Source: Proteus columbae (GTDB lineage Bacteria > Pseudomonadota > Gammaproteobacteria > Enterobacterales > Enterobacteriaceae). From it: a stretch of 64,000 nucleotides of DNA. Where the stretch lies: assembly GCF_002777965.1 (NCBI RefSeq), contig NZ_NGVR01000026.1, positions 34,575 through 98,574 of the forward strand, read 5' to 3'. Of this stretch, positions 29,451 through 39,977 are shown piece after piece (positions within the stretch are counted from its first letter, which is position 1; each line of letters opens with the position of its first letter). The position numbers were made by a program, and so were the translations under genes. Under the pieces are notes generated by a model. It saw only the letters and a list, made by a program, of their open reading frames with translations. It searched no databases and was not told the DNA's origin.

Positions 29451-29494
29451 GAGGAAATTAATGGTTACTCGTAATGCGTTTATCCTGTTAAAAA

Positions 29495-30649
29495 TTAAGC
29501 GTCACGAGGTAAGCCTTTAGTTATCGCCCTTACTAAGCGTTTTTGTTGTGAAGTCTGTATTTTTACTTCTTTTTCATTTCTCTTCGCTGTCTGCTGTGCA
29601 ATCGCCCAGTTTAAATGTTCATCTAAAACATCACTCAATCCAAAGCGTTCTTGCAAGGCAAGTATAATTTTATCTTGATAAGGTGCATTTCCTAACGCCA
29701 CGCTAATATTTCTAAGCCAACGTAAATAACCAATACGACGGATCGGTGAACCTTCAGTGATACGCAGAAATTTATCTTCATTCCATTGAAAGAGATCGAG
29801 TAATTCTGGGGTATGAAGCGCTCTTCTTGGTGAGAAATCTTCTTCGTCAGTCAGTGATGAAAAACGATTCCAAGGACAGATAAGCTGGCAATCATCACAA
29901 CCATAAATACGATTACCCATCAGAGGGCGAAATTCTTCAGGAATAGCACCATCAAGTTCAATAGTAAGATAAGAAATACAGCGACGAGCATCAATAGTAT
30001 AAGGTTCAACAATGGCACCTGTCGGACAGGTTGTCATACAGGCGACACATTTACCGCATTGTTCTTCAACTGGGCTATCCGTAGGTAATGGCAAATCAAT
30101 CAGTAGTTCACCAAGGAAAAACCAAGAACCTGCTTGATTGTTAATAACAAGTGAGTGTTTACCAACCCAGCCAAGTCCTGCTTTAACGGCTAATGGACGC
30201 TCCATGATCGGTGCTGAATCAACGAAAGGACGAAAGTTGACTATCCCTTGATATTCAAATTGTTGGCAATATTGTGAAATTTTTTCGCCGAGTTTTTTAA
30301 GACGCTGTCTTAAGACTTTGTGATAATCCCGACCAAGCGCATAACGGCTGATATAGCCTTGTTCTGGATTATTTAAGGTTCGTGCAAAAGCTGCATCCGT
30401 AGGGAGATAATTCATTCTGACACTGATAACGCGTAATGTACCCGGAACCAGTTCATGAGGTCTGGCTCGTGTCATTCCATACTTTTCCATCCATGCCATT
30501 TCACCATGATATTGCTTATCTAACCATGCTTGTAGGCGAGGTTCTTCAAGTGATAAGTCAGTATCACATATCCCTGTTTGTTGAAAACCTAGCTCAGAAC
30601 CCCATAATTTAATGTTTTGAGCGAGAAGATTAAGATCGAGTGATGACAT
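29495..30649 (-). CDS. queG: Epoxyqueuosine reductase QueG
   Basis: QueG carries out the last step of queuosine synthesis, reducing epoxyqueuosine in the wobble position of tRNAs for Asp, Asn, His and Tyr, with cobalamin and two [4Fe-4S] clusters. The 384-residue protein (E. coli 379) has ferredoxin-like motifs CGKCVACMTTCPTGA and CDDCQLICPWN. The C-terminal region has HEAT-like helices and ends KGLPRDA, as in E. coli. ATG is at 30649. The gene is divergent from tsaE; nnr, which normally separates the two, is absent. Confidence 0.97.
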   Translation of the reverse strand: MSSLDLNLLAQNIKLWGSELGFQQTGICDTDLSLEEPRLQAWLDKQYHGEMAWMEKYGMTRARPHELVPGTLRVISVRMNYLPTDAAFARTLNNPEQGYISRYALGRDYHKVLRQRLKKLGEKISQYCQQFEYQGIVNFRPFVDSAPIMERPLAVKAGLGWVGKHSLVINNQAGSWFFLGELLIDLPLPTDSPVEEQCGKCVACMTTCPTGAIVEPYTIDARRCISYLTIELDGAIPEEFRPLMGNRIYGCDDCQLICPWNRFSSLTDEEDFSPRRALHTPELLDLFQWNEDKFLRITEGSPIRRIGYLRWLRNISVALGNAPYQDKIILALQERFGLSDVLDEHLNWAIAQQTAKRNEKEVKIQTSQQKRLVRAITKGLPRDA

Positions 30650-30873
30650 GAATAAACCGAATCAGTAGGTAAGAGGTGAGTCCTAAGAGCGCGCAGTGTA
30701 TCATAGTGAGGCAGTAGGAAAAATCCTCGCAATAAATAGATTTATGGTATGGTTATTTGATAGTGATTTCGATAACTATTTGCCTTAAGAAAACATATAA
30801 AGCTTAGTATTTGATGTTCTCCAACGATCTCTCTTTATTAAGCCGTTATAACTTAACAATAGATTATATAAAT

Positions 30874-31341
30874 ATGAAAGAATGGGTTGTTACATTAGAA
30901 GATGAAGCAGCAACAGTTGAACTGGGGCGTACTGTTGCAACGGCGGCGGATCATAGCGGATTGATCATTTATTTATATGGCGATCTTGGTGCTGGAAAAA
31001 CAACCTTTAGCCGAGGCTTTTTACAAGCGCTTGGTCATCAAGGGCATGTTAAAAGCCCAACATACACATTAGTTGAGCCTTATATGCTTTCGCCAAATCC
31101 TGTTTATCATTTTGATCTTTATCGTTTAGCTTCTGCTGAAGAGCTGGAATTTATGGGAATACGCGACTATTTTGAGCAAGACGCGTTATGCCTTATTGAG
31201 TGGCCATCGCAAGGCGAAGGCTTTTTACCTAACGCTGATTTAGAACTTCATTTAAGCTACGAAGATGAAGGTCGAAAAGCGCGTTTTGTTGCCCTTTCAC
31301 AAAGAGGGAATACTGTTTTATCCCGTATTCAGTCTGCATAA
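30874..31341 (+). CDS. tsaE: tRNA t6A synthesis ATPase TsaE
   Basis: TsaE works with TsaB, TsaC and TsaD to make threonylcarbamoyl-adenosine at position 37 of ANN-decoding tRNAs. From ATG at 30874 it has 155 residues (E. coli 153). Walker A is GDLGAGKTT (from residue 36); [10 protein letters not shown] and HFDLYRL are family signatures, and LIEWP holds the Walker B-like Glu. An in-frame start at 30811/30814 would add about 20 unconserved residues; the ribosome-binding site is poor for either, so the start is uncertain. It begins the tsaE-amiB-mutL-miaA-hfq-hflXKC cluster. Confidence 0.93.
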   Translation: MKEWVVTLEDEAATVELGRTVATAADHSGLIIYLYGDLGAGKTTFSRGFLQALGHQGHVKSPTYTLVEPYMLSPNPVYHFDLYRLASAEELEFMGIRDYFEQDALCLIEWPSQGEGFLPNADLELHLSYEDEGRKARFVALSQRGNTVLSRIQSA

Positions 31342-31354
31342 AGGAATATTGATT

Positions 31355-32698
31355 ATGTCGAGTCTCATCACCATTGTGAGTCAAAGTCAGCGCTATGTTG
31401 TTGCCTTTCTGTTGGTTGTTTTGTCGTTATTTTTTGTGCAAATAGCACAAGCCGCTACTGTGACAGAAGTAAAAGCAGAAAACGGTATTTCAGCAACAAC
31501 CCTCACATTCACTTTTAGTGATGGGAAGCCTAGTTATCGATATTACTCATTAAAAAATCCTGACCGTTTGGTGATGGATTTTAAACAAAGCACAAAAATT
31601 ACGGGATTACCGGCAACATTAGGCAATGGGCAGTTAGTCCATAAAATTCGCTCAACGCAATCAAAAGATAGCCAATATCAAAGTATGGTCGTTGAGCTTG
31701 CTCAGCCTGTTGTGGTGACTGAAAGTTTGATGAATGTAAGTGGTGGTTATAAGTTAGTGCTTACTATCAAGGCTATGAGTGGTCGACAAAATAGCAATGC
31801 TCAGTCCACAGTAAGTGTTGTTGCGTTATCACCGATTGCAACAGCAACTACATCAAATTCAAGTGCAAATACTAATTCAAATACAACTAGGGAAATGGCG
31901 CCTTTAATAACGAAGCCGACAACCGAGGTTACGCCTGTTGTTCCTATTGTAAAACCACGGACTACACCTTCAAAACCACAAGCAGGCTCTCGCCAAATTA
32001 TTATTGCGATAGATGCGGGTCATGGTGGGCAAGATCCGGGAGCGATTGGTCAGAAAGGTAATCGTGAAAAAGACGTGACGTTAAGTGTGGCAAGAAAGCT
32101 AGAAGCCCGTTTACGTAATGATCCTATGTTTAAACCTGTTCTAACACGTAGTGGTGATTATTTTATTTCAGTTGCAGGGCGTTCTGAAGTTGCCCGTAAG
32201 CAAAGTGCAAATATGTTAGTGTCTATTCATGCAGACTCAGCACCAAATCGTAGTGCAAGAGGCGCTTCTGTATGGGTGCTTTCTAATCGTCGTGCAAACA
32301 GTGAATTAGGTAAGTGGCTTGAACAAAGCGAGAAACAATCTGAATTACTCGGTGGGGCTGGTGACGCATTAGATGGTGCTGATCCTTATTTAAGTCAAAC
32401 AGTACTCGATTTGCAGTTTGGTAATTCACAGCGAGTGGGTTATGACGTTGCTGTTGCTGTATTGTCTGAACTAAGAAAAGTGGGTTCATTACATAAGAAA
32501 ACACCAGAGCATGCGAGCTTAGGTGTTTTACGTTCACCTGATATCCCTTCAATTCTAGTTGAAACAGGCTTTATCAGCCATGCATCAGAAGAGCAGTTAC
32601 TGATTTCTGATGCTTATCAAGAGAAACTTGCGGCATCTATTCATGCGGGTTTAAGAAATTATTTTCTGGCTCACCCTTTACAAAACGCGCCTAATTGA
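31355..32698 (+). CDS. amiB: N-acetylmuramoyl-L-alanine amidase AmiB
   Basis: AmiB cleaves the stem peptide from septal peptidoglycan and is activated by EnvC during cell separation. The 447-residue precursor (E. coli 445) has a signal peptide ending in AQA (about residue 33), an AMIN targeting domain (about 36-140), a Thr/Pro/Ser-rich linker, and an amidase_3 domain starting IIIAIDAGHGGQDPGAIG with zinc ligands in AGHGG, the conserved Glu in REKDVTL, and SIHADS. ATG at 31355 is supported by AAGGA upstream and by the signal peptide; a longer frame from 31265 overlaps tsaE and is unlikely. Confidence 0.96.
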   Translation: MSSLITIVSQSQRYVVAFLLVVLSLFFVQIAQAATVTEVKAENGISATTLTFTFSDGKPSYRYYSLKNPDRLVMDFKQSTKITGLPATLGNGQLVHKIRSTQSKDSQYQSMVVELAQPVVVTESLMNVSGGYKLVLTIKAMSGRQNSNAQSTVSVVALSPIATATTSNSSANTNSNTTREMAPLITKPTTEVTPVVPIVKPRTTPSKPQAGSRQIIIAIDAGHGGQDPGAIGQKGNREKDVTLSVARKLEARLRNDPMFKPVLTRSGDYFISVAGRSEVARKQSANMLVSIHADSAPNRSARGASVWVLSNRRANSELGKWLEQSEKQSELLGGAGDALDGADPYLSQTVLDLQFGNSQRVGYDVAVAVLSELRKVGSLHKKTPEHASLGVLRSPDIPSILVETGFISHASEEQLLISDAYQEKLAASIHAGLRNYFLAHPLQNAPN

Positions 32699-32721
32699 TT
32701 GAGTAGAATGGAATAAAGGTA

Positions 32722-34734
32722 ATGGCGATAAATTTATTACCTCCTCAGCTTGCAAACCAAATTGCCGCAGGGGAAGTTGTTGAAAGACCGGCCTCTGTTG
32801 TTAAAGAGTTGCTGGAAAATAGTTTAGACGCAGGCGCGACCTCAATTGATATTGATATCGATAAAGGTGGTGCCAAGCTAATTCGCATTCGTGATAATGG
32901 ATGCGGTATCAATCGTGATGATTTGAAGTTAGCACTTGCTCGCCATGCAACTAGCAAAATATCAAGTCTTGACGATCTCGAAGCCATAATGAGTATGGGC
33001 TTTCGTGGAGAAGCATTAGCGAGTATTAGCTCAGTTTCCCGTTTAACGCTGACATCGCGTACTCAGGATCAAGAAGAAGCATGGCAAGCCTACGCTGAAG
33101 GCAGAGATATGGCTGTGACGGTTAAGCCTGCGGCTCATCCTGTGGGCAGTACGGTTGAAGTTCTTGATCTGTTTTATAACACGCCAGCAAGACGGAAATT
33201 TTTACGTACTGAAAAAACAGAGTTTGCACATATTGATGAAGTGGTACGCCGTATTGCTTTATCGCGATTTGATGTCTCCATTAATCTTACTCATAACGGT
33301 AAACGTGTTCGGCAATACCGTGCAGTGAAAGATGAAAGTCAGCAAAATCGCCGTTTGAGTGCGATTTGTGGTAATAATTTTGTCAATCAATCAATGCAGC
33401 TATCGTGGGAACATGGTGATTTAGCAATAAAAGGTTGGGTAGAGCATCCTTTATCACCTGTGCAAAGTAGTGAAATTCAGTATTGTTATGTGAATGGACG
33501 AATGATGCGTGATAGGCTGATAAATCATGCTATTCGCCAAGCTTACGAAGGATATTTGCAAGGAGAGCAACAACCTTCTTACATCTTGTATTTAAGCGTT
33601 GATCCTCACCAAGTTGATGTTAACGTCCATCCTGCTAAACATGAAGTTCGCTTCCATGAATCTCGTTTGGTTCATGATTTTATCTATCAAGGTGTGCTGA
33701 GTGTTTTACGACAAGCAACGCAAGAGCCTTTATCACCGACTTCTGATAACGAAGAAGAACACGAAATAGCGTTAAACTTTCCTGAAAATCGTCAAGTTGC
33801 AGGTGAAAACGTATTTTCTCAGCCTTATCAAGCACCAGTAGCTCAAACTCCGAAAAATACATCATCATCACACCAATACAGTGAACGAGAGCACAGCAAT
33901 AACTCACCTCAAAAGTACGCCTCTCAATTTGGAGATCGTCGTCAGTTTGGTGAGAGCTATCAACGGACACAAGGTGCGCTTTATCAAAAAATGATGCAAG
34001 AAAGTGTATCTACATCAAAAGATAAAGAGAAAATACCACTATTTCCTGACCGTGCCCCATTGAATTTAAGGGAAATCGTTCATACAACTAATAATATTGA
34101 AGAAGATACTATTTCGGTGATGCCTCGTTCCGTCAATGCGAAAGAGGGACAAACTGATTATACTTTTGGGCGAGTATTGGCAATTTATCAGCACAAATAT
34201 GCGTTAATAGAATCTCCACAAGGTCTTGGGCTGTTATCATTGGAAGAAGCCGATTTTCTGTTAAAATGTGCGCAATTACTGCCTAAAGATGAAACATTGA
34301 AGCCGCAACCTTTGCTAGTGCCTTTAAAGGTGGCATTGAGTAAAGAGGAGATTAGCGTATTCAATCAGTTTCAATCGCTGATCAGTCATTTCGGGATCGT
34401 TATCGAAATTTCTCACGGTAAAGCAACAATACATGCTGTGTCGTTACCTTTGCGCCAGCAAAATTTACCCGCGTTACTGACAGCATTATTAGCCTATTTG
34501 TCAGCAGAGCAATCTTGTACCGAGCAACAACTTGGACAGTGGTTTGCAAAACAATTAGGTGCAGAGCAAGCACAGTGGTCGCAAGCTCAAGCAGTAGGAT
34601 TATTGGCTGATATTGAAAGACTTTGTCCGCAATATGTCAGACAGCCAGCAAAAAACTTATTACAATTAATAGAATTACAACCGGTGGTAGCGGCATTAAA
34701 TAATGAGCGAAGTAAACACGCAAATAAAACCTAA
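32722..34734 (+). CDS. mutL: DNA mismatch repair protein MutL
   Basis: MutL couples mismatch recognition by MutS to MutH nicking and UvrD loading. The 670-residue protein (E. coli 615) has the N-terminal GHKL ATPase motifs [16 protein letters not shown] and [10 protein letters not shown]. The Ser/Gln-rich linker (about 340-460) is expanded and explains the extra length; the C-terminal dimerisation domain follows. As expected for enterobacteria, I see no endonuclease DQHA-type motif. The 3' end overlaps miaA by 32 bases. Confidence 0.97.
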   Translation: MAINLLPPQLANQIAAGEVVERPASVVKELLENSLDAGATSIDIDIDKGGAKLIRIRDNGCGINRDDLKLALARHATSKISSLDDLEAIMSMGFRGEALASISSVSRLTLTSRTQDQEEAWQAYAEGRDMAVTVKPAAHPVGSTVEVLDLFYNTPARRKFLRTEKTEFAHIDEVVRRIALSRFDVSINLTHNGKRVRQYRAVKDESQQNRRLSAICGNNFVNQSMQLSWEHGDLAIKGWVEHPLSPVQSSEIQYCYVNGRMMRDRLINHAIRQAYEGYLQGEQQPSYILYLSVDPHQVDVNVHPAKHEVRFHESRLVHDFIYQGVLSVLRQATQEPLSPTSDNEEEHEIALNFPENRQVAGENVFSQPYQAPVAQTPKNTSSSHQYSEREHSNNSPQKYASQFGDRRQFGESYQRTQGALYQKMMQESVSTSKDKEKIPLFPDRAPLNLREIVHTTNNIEEDTISVMPRSVNAKEGQTDYTFGRVLAIYQHKYALIESPQGLGLLSLEEADFLLKCAQLLPKDETLKPQPLLVPLKVALSKEEISVFNQFQSLISHFGIVIEISHGKATIHAVSLPLRQQNLPALLTALLAYLSAEQSCTEQQLGQWFAKQLGAEQAQWSQAQAVGLLADIERLCPQYVRQPAKNLLQLIELQPVVAALNNERSKHANKT

Positions 34735-35644
34735 AGCAATTTTCCTAATGGGACCTACAGCGTCAGGTAAAACGGCATTAGCAATTTCACTAAGACAAAA
34801 GCTGCCTGTAGATATTATTAGTGTGGATTCTGCGCTTATCTATCGTGGTATGGATATTGGTACTGCAAAGCCAGATGCGACAGAGCAATCGCTTGCGCCA
34901 CATCGATTAATTGATATTCTAGACCCCGCATTACCCTATTCCGCAGCCGATTTTCGACGTGATGCATTAAATGCCATGGAAGAAATTACCGCAGCTGGGC
35001 GAATTCCACTATTAGTGGGCGGGACTATGCTATATTTTAAAGCGTTACTTGAAGGTCTATCGCCTTTACCCAGTGCAAATCCTGATGTTCGTGCTGAAAT
35101 AGAGAAAAAAGCAGCAGAGCAAGGGTGGGAGGCAATACATAAAGAGTTAGCATTAGTTGATCCCGTTGCAGCACAACGGATCCATCCTAATGATCCTCAA
35201 CGGCTTTCTCGTGCACTAGAAGTTTACCTGATTTCAGGTAAAACAATGACAGAATTGACAAAAATATCAGGCGAGTCTTTGCCCTATGATGTTTATCAAT
35301 TTGCGATTGCTCCGAAAGATAGAAATGTTCTTCATCAACGCATTGAAGCCCGTTTTAAACAGATGTTAACGTGTGGATTTGAAGATGAAGTAAAATCATT
35401 ATATAAACGGGGTGATCTGCATGAAGATCTACCTTCTGTACGTTGTGTCGGTTATCGCCAGATGTGGTCATATTTATCAGGCGAAATAGATTATGATGAG
35501 ATGGTTTATCGAGGGATCTGTGCTACCCGGCAATTAGCGAAGCGACAAATCACCTGGTTAAGGGGTTGGAATGACATTCACTGGCTTGATAGTGAAGATC
35601 CAAAACAATCTCTTGACACTGTTTTGCAGGTAGTTAGTGCATAG
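34703..35644 (+). CDS. miaA: tRNA dimethylallyltransferase MiaA
   Basis: MiaA transfers the dimethylallyl group to N6 of adenosine 37 in tRNAs that read codons starting with U. The 313-residue protein (E. coli 316) has a P-loop GPTASGKT (17-24), [16 protein letters not shown], and the substrate-contacting [10 protein letters not shown] and RCVGYRQMW segments. The start lies inside the mutL 3' end, giving a 32-base overlap. Confidence 0.97.
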   Translation: MSEVNTQIKPKAIFLMGPTASGKTALAISLRQKLPVDIISVDSALIYRGMDIGTAKPDATEQSLAPHRLIDILDPALPYSAADFRRDALNAMEEITAAGRIPLLVGGTMLYFKALLEGLSPLPSANPDVRAEIEKKAAEQGWEAIHKELALVDPVAAQRIHPNDPQRLSRALEVYLISGKTMTELTKISGESLPYDVYQFAIAPKDRNVLHQRIEARFKQMLTCGFEDEVKSLYKRGDLHEDLPSVRCVGYRQMWSYLSGEIDYDEMVYRGICATRQLAKRQITWLRGWNDIHWLDSEDPKQSLDTVLQVVSA

Positions 35645-35753
35645 ATGGTAGGTTTGTGTAAAATTGATAGTTGCCAAAGCGCAATTTTTGAGTAGTTCAT
35701 TTTTCGAACCAATTGGGTTCTAATATAAAACAACAAAATAAGGAAAACATAGA

Positions 35754-36041
35754 ATGGCTAAGGGGCAATCTTTGCAAGATCCTTTCCTGAACGCATTACG
35801 TCGTGAAAGGGTTCCCGTTTCTATCTATTTGGTAAACGGCATTAAATTGCAGGGTCAGATCGAATCTTTTGACCAATTTGTTATTTTGCTGAAAAACACA
35901 GTAAGTCAGATGGTATACAAACATGCTATCTCTACCGTGGTACCTTCGCGTCCTGTTTCTCATCATAGCAACACAGGCACGAACCAAACTGGTACAGGCT
36001 ACAATGGTGGCGCTGCTCAGCAGGATGATGTTGCAGAGTAA
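35754..36041 (+). CDS. hfq: RNA chaperone Hfq
   Basis: Hfq forms the hexameric ring that pairs small RNAs with their mRNA targets, including GlmZ encoded at the left end of this window. The 95-residue protein has the Sm1 motif (about residues 25-43), with [15 protein letters not shown] at the proximal and rim surfaces, and Sm2 with [12 protein letters not shown]. The Gly/Asn/Thr-rich C-terminal tail is shorter than in E. coli (102 aa), though the acidic tip (DDVAE) remains. AAGGAAAA lies upstream of ATG. Confidence 0.98.
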   Translation: MAKGQSLQDPFLNALRRERVPVSIYLVNGIKLQGQIESFDQFVILLKNTVSQMVYKHAISTVVPSRPVSHHSNTGTNQTGTGYNGGAAQQDDVAE

Positions 36042-36068
36042 TAATTCAATATTATTCTTGATATAAGA

Positions 36069-36105
36069 AAAACATAGGTAGGGAGACTTTACCTATGTTT
36101 TTTTC
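36069..36105 (+). terminator. Hairpin terminator/attenuator between hfq and hflX
   Basis: AACATAGGTA and TACCTATGTT form a ten-base perfect stem around a loop containing GGGAGACTT, followed by seven T. It probably ends most hfq transcripts and lowers hflXKC expression, with some readthrough. An ATG at 36095 lies inside the stem, which argues against it as an hflX start. Confidence 0.85.
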
Positions 36106-36136
36106 CTGTTTTTATAAAGTCCAAGAGGTTTCGCCT

Positions 36137-37420
36137 TTGTTTGATCGTTATGAAGGTGGCGAATTAGCCGTTTTAGTGCACGTCTTCTTTTCTCAAGAAA
36201 AGAACGTTGATGATTTGCAAGAATTTGAATCTTTGGTGACATCTGCGGGTGTTAAACCAGTTCAGATTATTACAGGAAATCGTAAAGCACCTCATCCTAA
36301 ATATTATGTGGGTGAAGGTAAGGCAGAAGAAATTGCCGAGGCTGTAAAAGCAAGTGGTGCGGATGTTGTTTTATTTAATCATGCACTGACACCTGCACAA
36401 GAACGAAATCTGGAAAGACTTTGTGAATGCCGAGTGGTTGATCGCACGGGAGTTATCCTTGATATCTTTGCTCAAAGAGCAAGAACCCATGAAGGAAAGC
36501 TACAGGTAGAGCTCGCCCAGTTACGTCACTTATCAACCCGTTTAGTCAGAGGGTGGACTCACCTTGAAAGACAAAAAGGGGGGATCGGGTTACGAGGACC
36601 AGGCGAAACTCAGCTAGAAACGGACCGCCGCTTACTCCGAGGTAAAATTAGTCAAATTCTAATGCGATTGGGTAGGGTTGAGCGTCAGCGTGAACAAGGA
36701 CGGCAAGCGCGGAGTAAAGCTGATATTCCAACATTATCCCTTGTTGGTTACACGAATGCAGGGAAATCGAGTTTATTTAATCATATTACCTGTTCTGATG
36801 TGTATGCAGCAGATCAGCTCTTTGCAACATTAGATCCGACACTAAGACGTATTCAAGTTGATGATGTGGGAACCGTTGTATTAGCCGATACTGTTGGATT
36901 TATTCGACATTTACCTCACGATCTTGTTGCTGCTTTTAAAGCTACTTTACAAGAAACACGAGAAGCGACCTTACTTCTTCATGTTATTGATGCAGCAGAT
37001 AGTCGTTTTGAGGAAAATATTCATGCAGTTGAAAGTGTATTAGAAGAGATTGATGCTCAAGAAATACCAACACTGCATGTTATGAACAAAATTGATCTTC
37101 TTGAAGACTTCACTCCAAGAATTGATCGAAATGAAGAAAACTTACCCGTTAGGGTTTGGGTTTCTGCACAAACAGGCGAAGGTATTCCTCTGTTATATCA
37201 GGCGTTGACAGAACGTCTTTCAGGTGAGATCGCACACTTTGAATTACGTTTACCGCCAGAAAATACAGGGCGCTTACGTAGTCGTTTTTATCAATTACAG
37301 TCAATAGAACGTGAATGGATTGAAAAAGACGGTAAAGTTGGGCTAATCATACGTATGCCTATGGTAGACTGGCGCCGCCTTTGCAAGCAGGAACCAAATT
37401 TATTGGATTACGTGGTCTGA
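36137..37420 (+). CDS. hflX: Ribosome-associated GTPase HflX
   Basis: HflX is a heat-inducible GTPase that splits stalled or damaged 70S ribosomes. From TTG at 36137 it has 427 residues (E. coli 426) and begins [14 protein letters not shown], as in E. coli. The glycine-rich [18 protein letters not shown] segment is the family signature; the G domain shows [17 protein letters not shown] and NKIDLL. An ATG 14 codons upstream lies in the terminator hairpin and adds unconserved residues. AGAGG precedes the TTG at good spacing. Confidence 0.95.
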   Translation: MFDRYEGGELAVLVHVFFSQEKNVDDLQEFESLVTSAGVKPVQIITGNRKAPHPKYYVGEGKAEEIAEAVKASGADVVLFNHALTPAQERNLERLCECRVVDRTGVILDIFAQRARTHEGKLQVELAQLRHLSTRLVRGWTHLERQKGGIGLRGPGETQLETDRRLLRGKISQILMRLGRVERQREQGRQARSKADIPTLSLVGYTNAGKSSLFNHITCSDVYAADQLFATLDPTLRRIQVDDVGTVVLADTVGFIRHLPHDLVAAFKATLQETREATLLLHVIDAADSRFEENIHAVESVLEEIDAQEIPTLHVMNKIDLLEDFTPRIDRNEENLPVRVWVSAQTGEGIPLLYQALTERLSGEIAHFELRLPPENTGRLRSRFYQLQSIEREWIEKDGKVGLIIRMPMVDWRRLCKQEPNLLDYVV

Positions 37421-37512
37421 TATTCGGCCATAATAATGAACATTAACTGAGAGCTGGCGACGAAATCGGCTCTTAAGCCTGATAAATCTAATCATAATAA
37501 TGGAGCTAGAAC

Positions 37513-38787
37513 ATGGCGTGGAATCAGCCCGGTAACAACGGACAAGACCGCGACCCGTGGGGTAACCGAAACAGCGGCAATAATAATGGCGATGGCAACG
37601 GTAACTCTAACGGCAATCAAGGAGGTCGGAATCGCGGAGCATCAGATCTCGATGATATGTTCCGTAAACTAAGTGAAAAGCTTGGTGGTTTCGGCGGTAA
37701 AAAAGGTGGAAACTCCTCTTCTGGGCAAAATGGCGGTCCTCGTAGCAATGCTGGAAATCTTTTGATTTCTCTGGCATTAGGTGCGGTAGTCGTGGTTTGG
37801 GCTGCAAGTGGTTTTTATACCATCAAAGAGGCAGAACAAGGCGTAGTGACTCGTTTTGGTAAATTTTACCAAATCGTTGAACCTGGTCTGAACTGGAAAC
37901 CGACTTTCATTGATGAAGTTCAGCCTGTTAACGTAAAAACTATTCGTGATTTAACCACGGGTGGCATGATGTTAACGTCAGATGAAAACATGGTTCAAGT
38001 TGAGATAAACGTGCAGTATGTTGTCTCCGATCCAGAAACATTCCTGTTTAACCTGACAACACCAATTAACAGCTTAGGTCAGGCAACTGACAGCGCAGTA
38101 CGTGGCGTTATTGGTCGTTCAGAAATGGAAAAAATTCTGACTTCTAACCGTTCAGAAATTCGTGACCAAACACGTCAAGAATTAGAAGAGACTATCCGTC
38201 CTTATAACATGGGGATCTCGATTGTGGACGTCAACTTCCAAGTTGCGCGCCCACCAGAAGCGGTAAAAGCGGCATTCGATGATGTAATCGCTGCGCGTGA
38301 AGAAGAGCAAAAAACAATTCGTCAAGCTGAAGCTTATAAAAATGAGGTGTTACCGTTAGCAAAAGGTAACGCACAACGTATGATTGAAGAAGCGACTGCT
38401 TATAAAACCAGTGTGGTGATGAAAGCAGAAGGTGAGGTGGCAAGCTTTGCTAAAATCTTACCTGAATATCGTGCTGCTCCTGAAATTACTCGCGAGCGTC
38501 TTTACATTGAAACGATGGAAAAAGTGCTATCAAAAACACGTAAAGTTATCGCTAATGATAAAGGTAACAGCATGTTAGTGCTGCCTTTAGAGCAAATGTT
38601 ACGTCAGCAATCTCAATCTGCACCATCAAATACGTTTGAGGCGCCAGCTCGTGTAACGGCACCTGCTCCAACTGCAAATCCAGCACCGGCACAAAAACCA
38701 GCAACAACGACTTATGGTAATGGTGGATATGGTAGTAATAATGGCGGTTATGGTCAGCCTTACGGCAATAATCAAGGAGGACAATAA
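37513..38787 (+). CDS. hflK: HflK, FtsH protease modulator (SPFH family)
   Basis: HflK assembles with HflC into a membrane cage around the FtsH protease and limits its access to membrane substrates. The 424-residue protein has a Gly/Asn-rich cytoplasmic N-terminus, one transmembrane helix (about 82-100), the SPFH/Band 7 domain (FYTIKEAEQGVVTRFGKF onward), and a long coiled coil with ELEETIRPYNMGI. The C-terminal tail is Pro/Ala-rich then Gly/Asn/Tyr-rich, unlike the E. coli tail. hflC begins after a two-base gap. Confidence 0.97.
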   Translation: MAWNQPGNNGQDRDPWGNRNSGNNNGDGNGNSNGNQGGRNRGASDLDDMFRKLSEKLGGFGGKKGGNSSSGQNGGPRSNAGNLLISLALGAVVVVWAASGFYTIKEAEQGVVTRFGKFYQIVEPGLNWKPTFIDEVQPVNVKTIRDLTTGGMMLTSDENMVQVEINVQYVVSDPETFLFNLTTPINSLGQATDSAVRGVIGRSEMEKILTSNRSEIRDQTRQELEETIRPYNMGISIVDVNFQVARPPEAVKAAFDDVIAAREEEQKTIRQAEAYKNEVLPLAKGNAQRMIEEATAYKTSVVMKAEGEVASFAKILPEYRAAPEITRERLYIETMEKVLSKTRKVIANDKGNSMLVLPLEQMLRQQSQSAPSNTFEAPARVTAPAPTANPAPAQKPATTTYGNGGYGSNNGGYGQPYGNNQGGQ

Positions 38788-38789
38788 TC

Positions 38790-39794
38790 ATGCGTAAAGT
38801 TATCGCTGTTGTTGCAGTTATTATTTTAGCGTTGTTGTACTCTTCTGTATTTGTCGTTCAACAGTATGAGCGTGGTATTATTTTACGCTTTGCGAAAGTT
38901 GTACGTGATGCTGAAAATAAACCTGTTGTTTATGAACCAGGTCTTCACTTTAAAATTCCATTTATTGAGAATGTGAAAAAACTGGATGCGCGTATTCAAA
39001 CTATGAATATCCAGCAAGACCGTTTCTTATCAGGCGAGAATAAAGACTTATTAGTCGATTCTTATCTGAAATGGCGTATCAGTGATTTCAGCACCTACTA
39101 TCTGGCAACTGGTGGTGGTAATACAACGCAAGCGGAAACATTACTGCGTCGTAAATTCAGTGACCGCTTACGTTCTGAGATTGGTCGTATGAGCGTAAAC
39201 CAAATTATTACGGATTCTCGTGGTCGTTTAACCATTGATGTTCGTAATGCACTGAATGAAGGTACACCTTCACGCGATTCAAGTGCTGCTGATGATGCTA
39301 TTGCCATTGCTGCGAAGAAAGTAGCTGAAGAAACCAAAGGTCAAGCGCCTGCTATCAATATGAACAGCATGGCGGCATTAGGTATTGAAGTGATTGATGT
39401 TCGAATTAAGCAAATCAACCTACCGATGGAAGTTTCTGAAGCGATTTATCAGCGTATGCGTGCAGAGCGTGAAGCGGTTGCTCGTCGTCACCGTTCACAA
39501 GGTCAAGAGCAAGCTGTGAAAATTCGCGCAGCGGCGGATAAGACAGTAACAGAAACATTAGCTGAATCTGAGCGTGAATCATTACGTCTTCGCGGTGAAG
39601 GTGATGCCCAAGCGACTAAACTGTTTGCTGATGCATTCAACCAAGATCCAGACTTCTATGCCTTCATTCGTAGCTTACGTGCTTATGAGAAGAGCTTTAA
39701 CCAAGATGGTAATGACGTCATGGTGTTAAGCCCAGATAGCGATTTCTTACGTTATATGAAAGCACCAACAAAAGCGCGAGCGATTGAAGAGTAA
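38790..39794 (+). CDS. hflC: HflC, FtsH protease modulator (SPFH family)
   Basis: HflC is the partner of HflK in the FtsH-HflKC complex. The 334-residue protein (E. coli 334) has an N-terminal transmembrane helix (about 4-24), an SPFH domain beginning VVQQYERGIILRFAKV, and a coiled coil with RAEREAVARRHRSQGQEQA. It ends in AIEE. In E. coli the next gene is yjeT; here a terminator follows instead. Confidence 0.97.
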   Translation: MRKVIAVVAVIILALLYSSVFVVQQYERGIILRFAKVVRDAENKPVVYEPGLHFKIPFIENVKKLDARIQTMNIQQDRFLSGENKDLLVDSYLKWRISDFSTYYLATGGGNTTQAETLLRRKFSDRLRSEIGRMSVNQIITDSRGRLTIDVRNALNEGTPSRDSSAADDAIAIAAKKVAEETKGQAPAINMNSMAALGIEVIDVRIKQINLPMEVSEAIYQRMRAEREAVARRHRSQGQEQAVKIRAAADKTVTETLAESERESLRLRGEGDAQATKLFADAFNQDPDFYAFIRSLRAYEKSFNQDGNDVMVLSPDSDFLRYMKAPTKARAIEE

Positions 39795-39829
39795 TTTCTA
39801 AACGCATTAAACCGTTTGAGTAAATAATA

Positions 39830-39864
39830 AAATCCCTCACTTAAAAAAGTGGGGGATTTTTTTT
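39830..39864 (+). terminator. Terminator of hflKC
   Basis: AAATCCCTCACTT and AAGTGGGGGATTT form a long stem around a short A-loop, followed by T-runs, 36 bases after the hflC stop. It contains one G-T-type mismatch. Confidence 0.88.
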
Positions 39865-39977
39865 GATATCAATAAGATAAAGCGAGCAATCAGGCTAAGA
39901 AATAAATAATTGTGCATAAAAAGATGAAAATTTACGCTTAATGGTTTCCAAAATGGTTTTAGCTGGGATAGTATAAA

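Larger units (their letters stand above)
28777..29494. other. datA: datA-like DnaA-titration locus between glyVXY and queG
   Basis: This 718-base region has no credible gene. It holds three perfect DnaA boxes in the same orientation (29213-29221, 29278-29286, 29442-29450) and lies exactly where E. coli has datA, between the glyVXY tRNAs and queG (yjeS). E. coli datA binds many DnaA molecules with help from IHF and promotes hydrolysis of DnaA-ATP, preventing over-initiation at oriC. A T-rich tract (about 29255-29270) between the first two boxes could favour the bend that IHF makes, but I could not place an IHF consensus. The function is inferred from position plus boxes. Confidence 0.78.
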
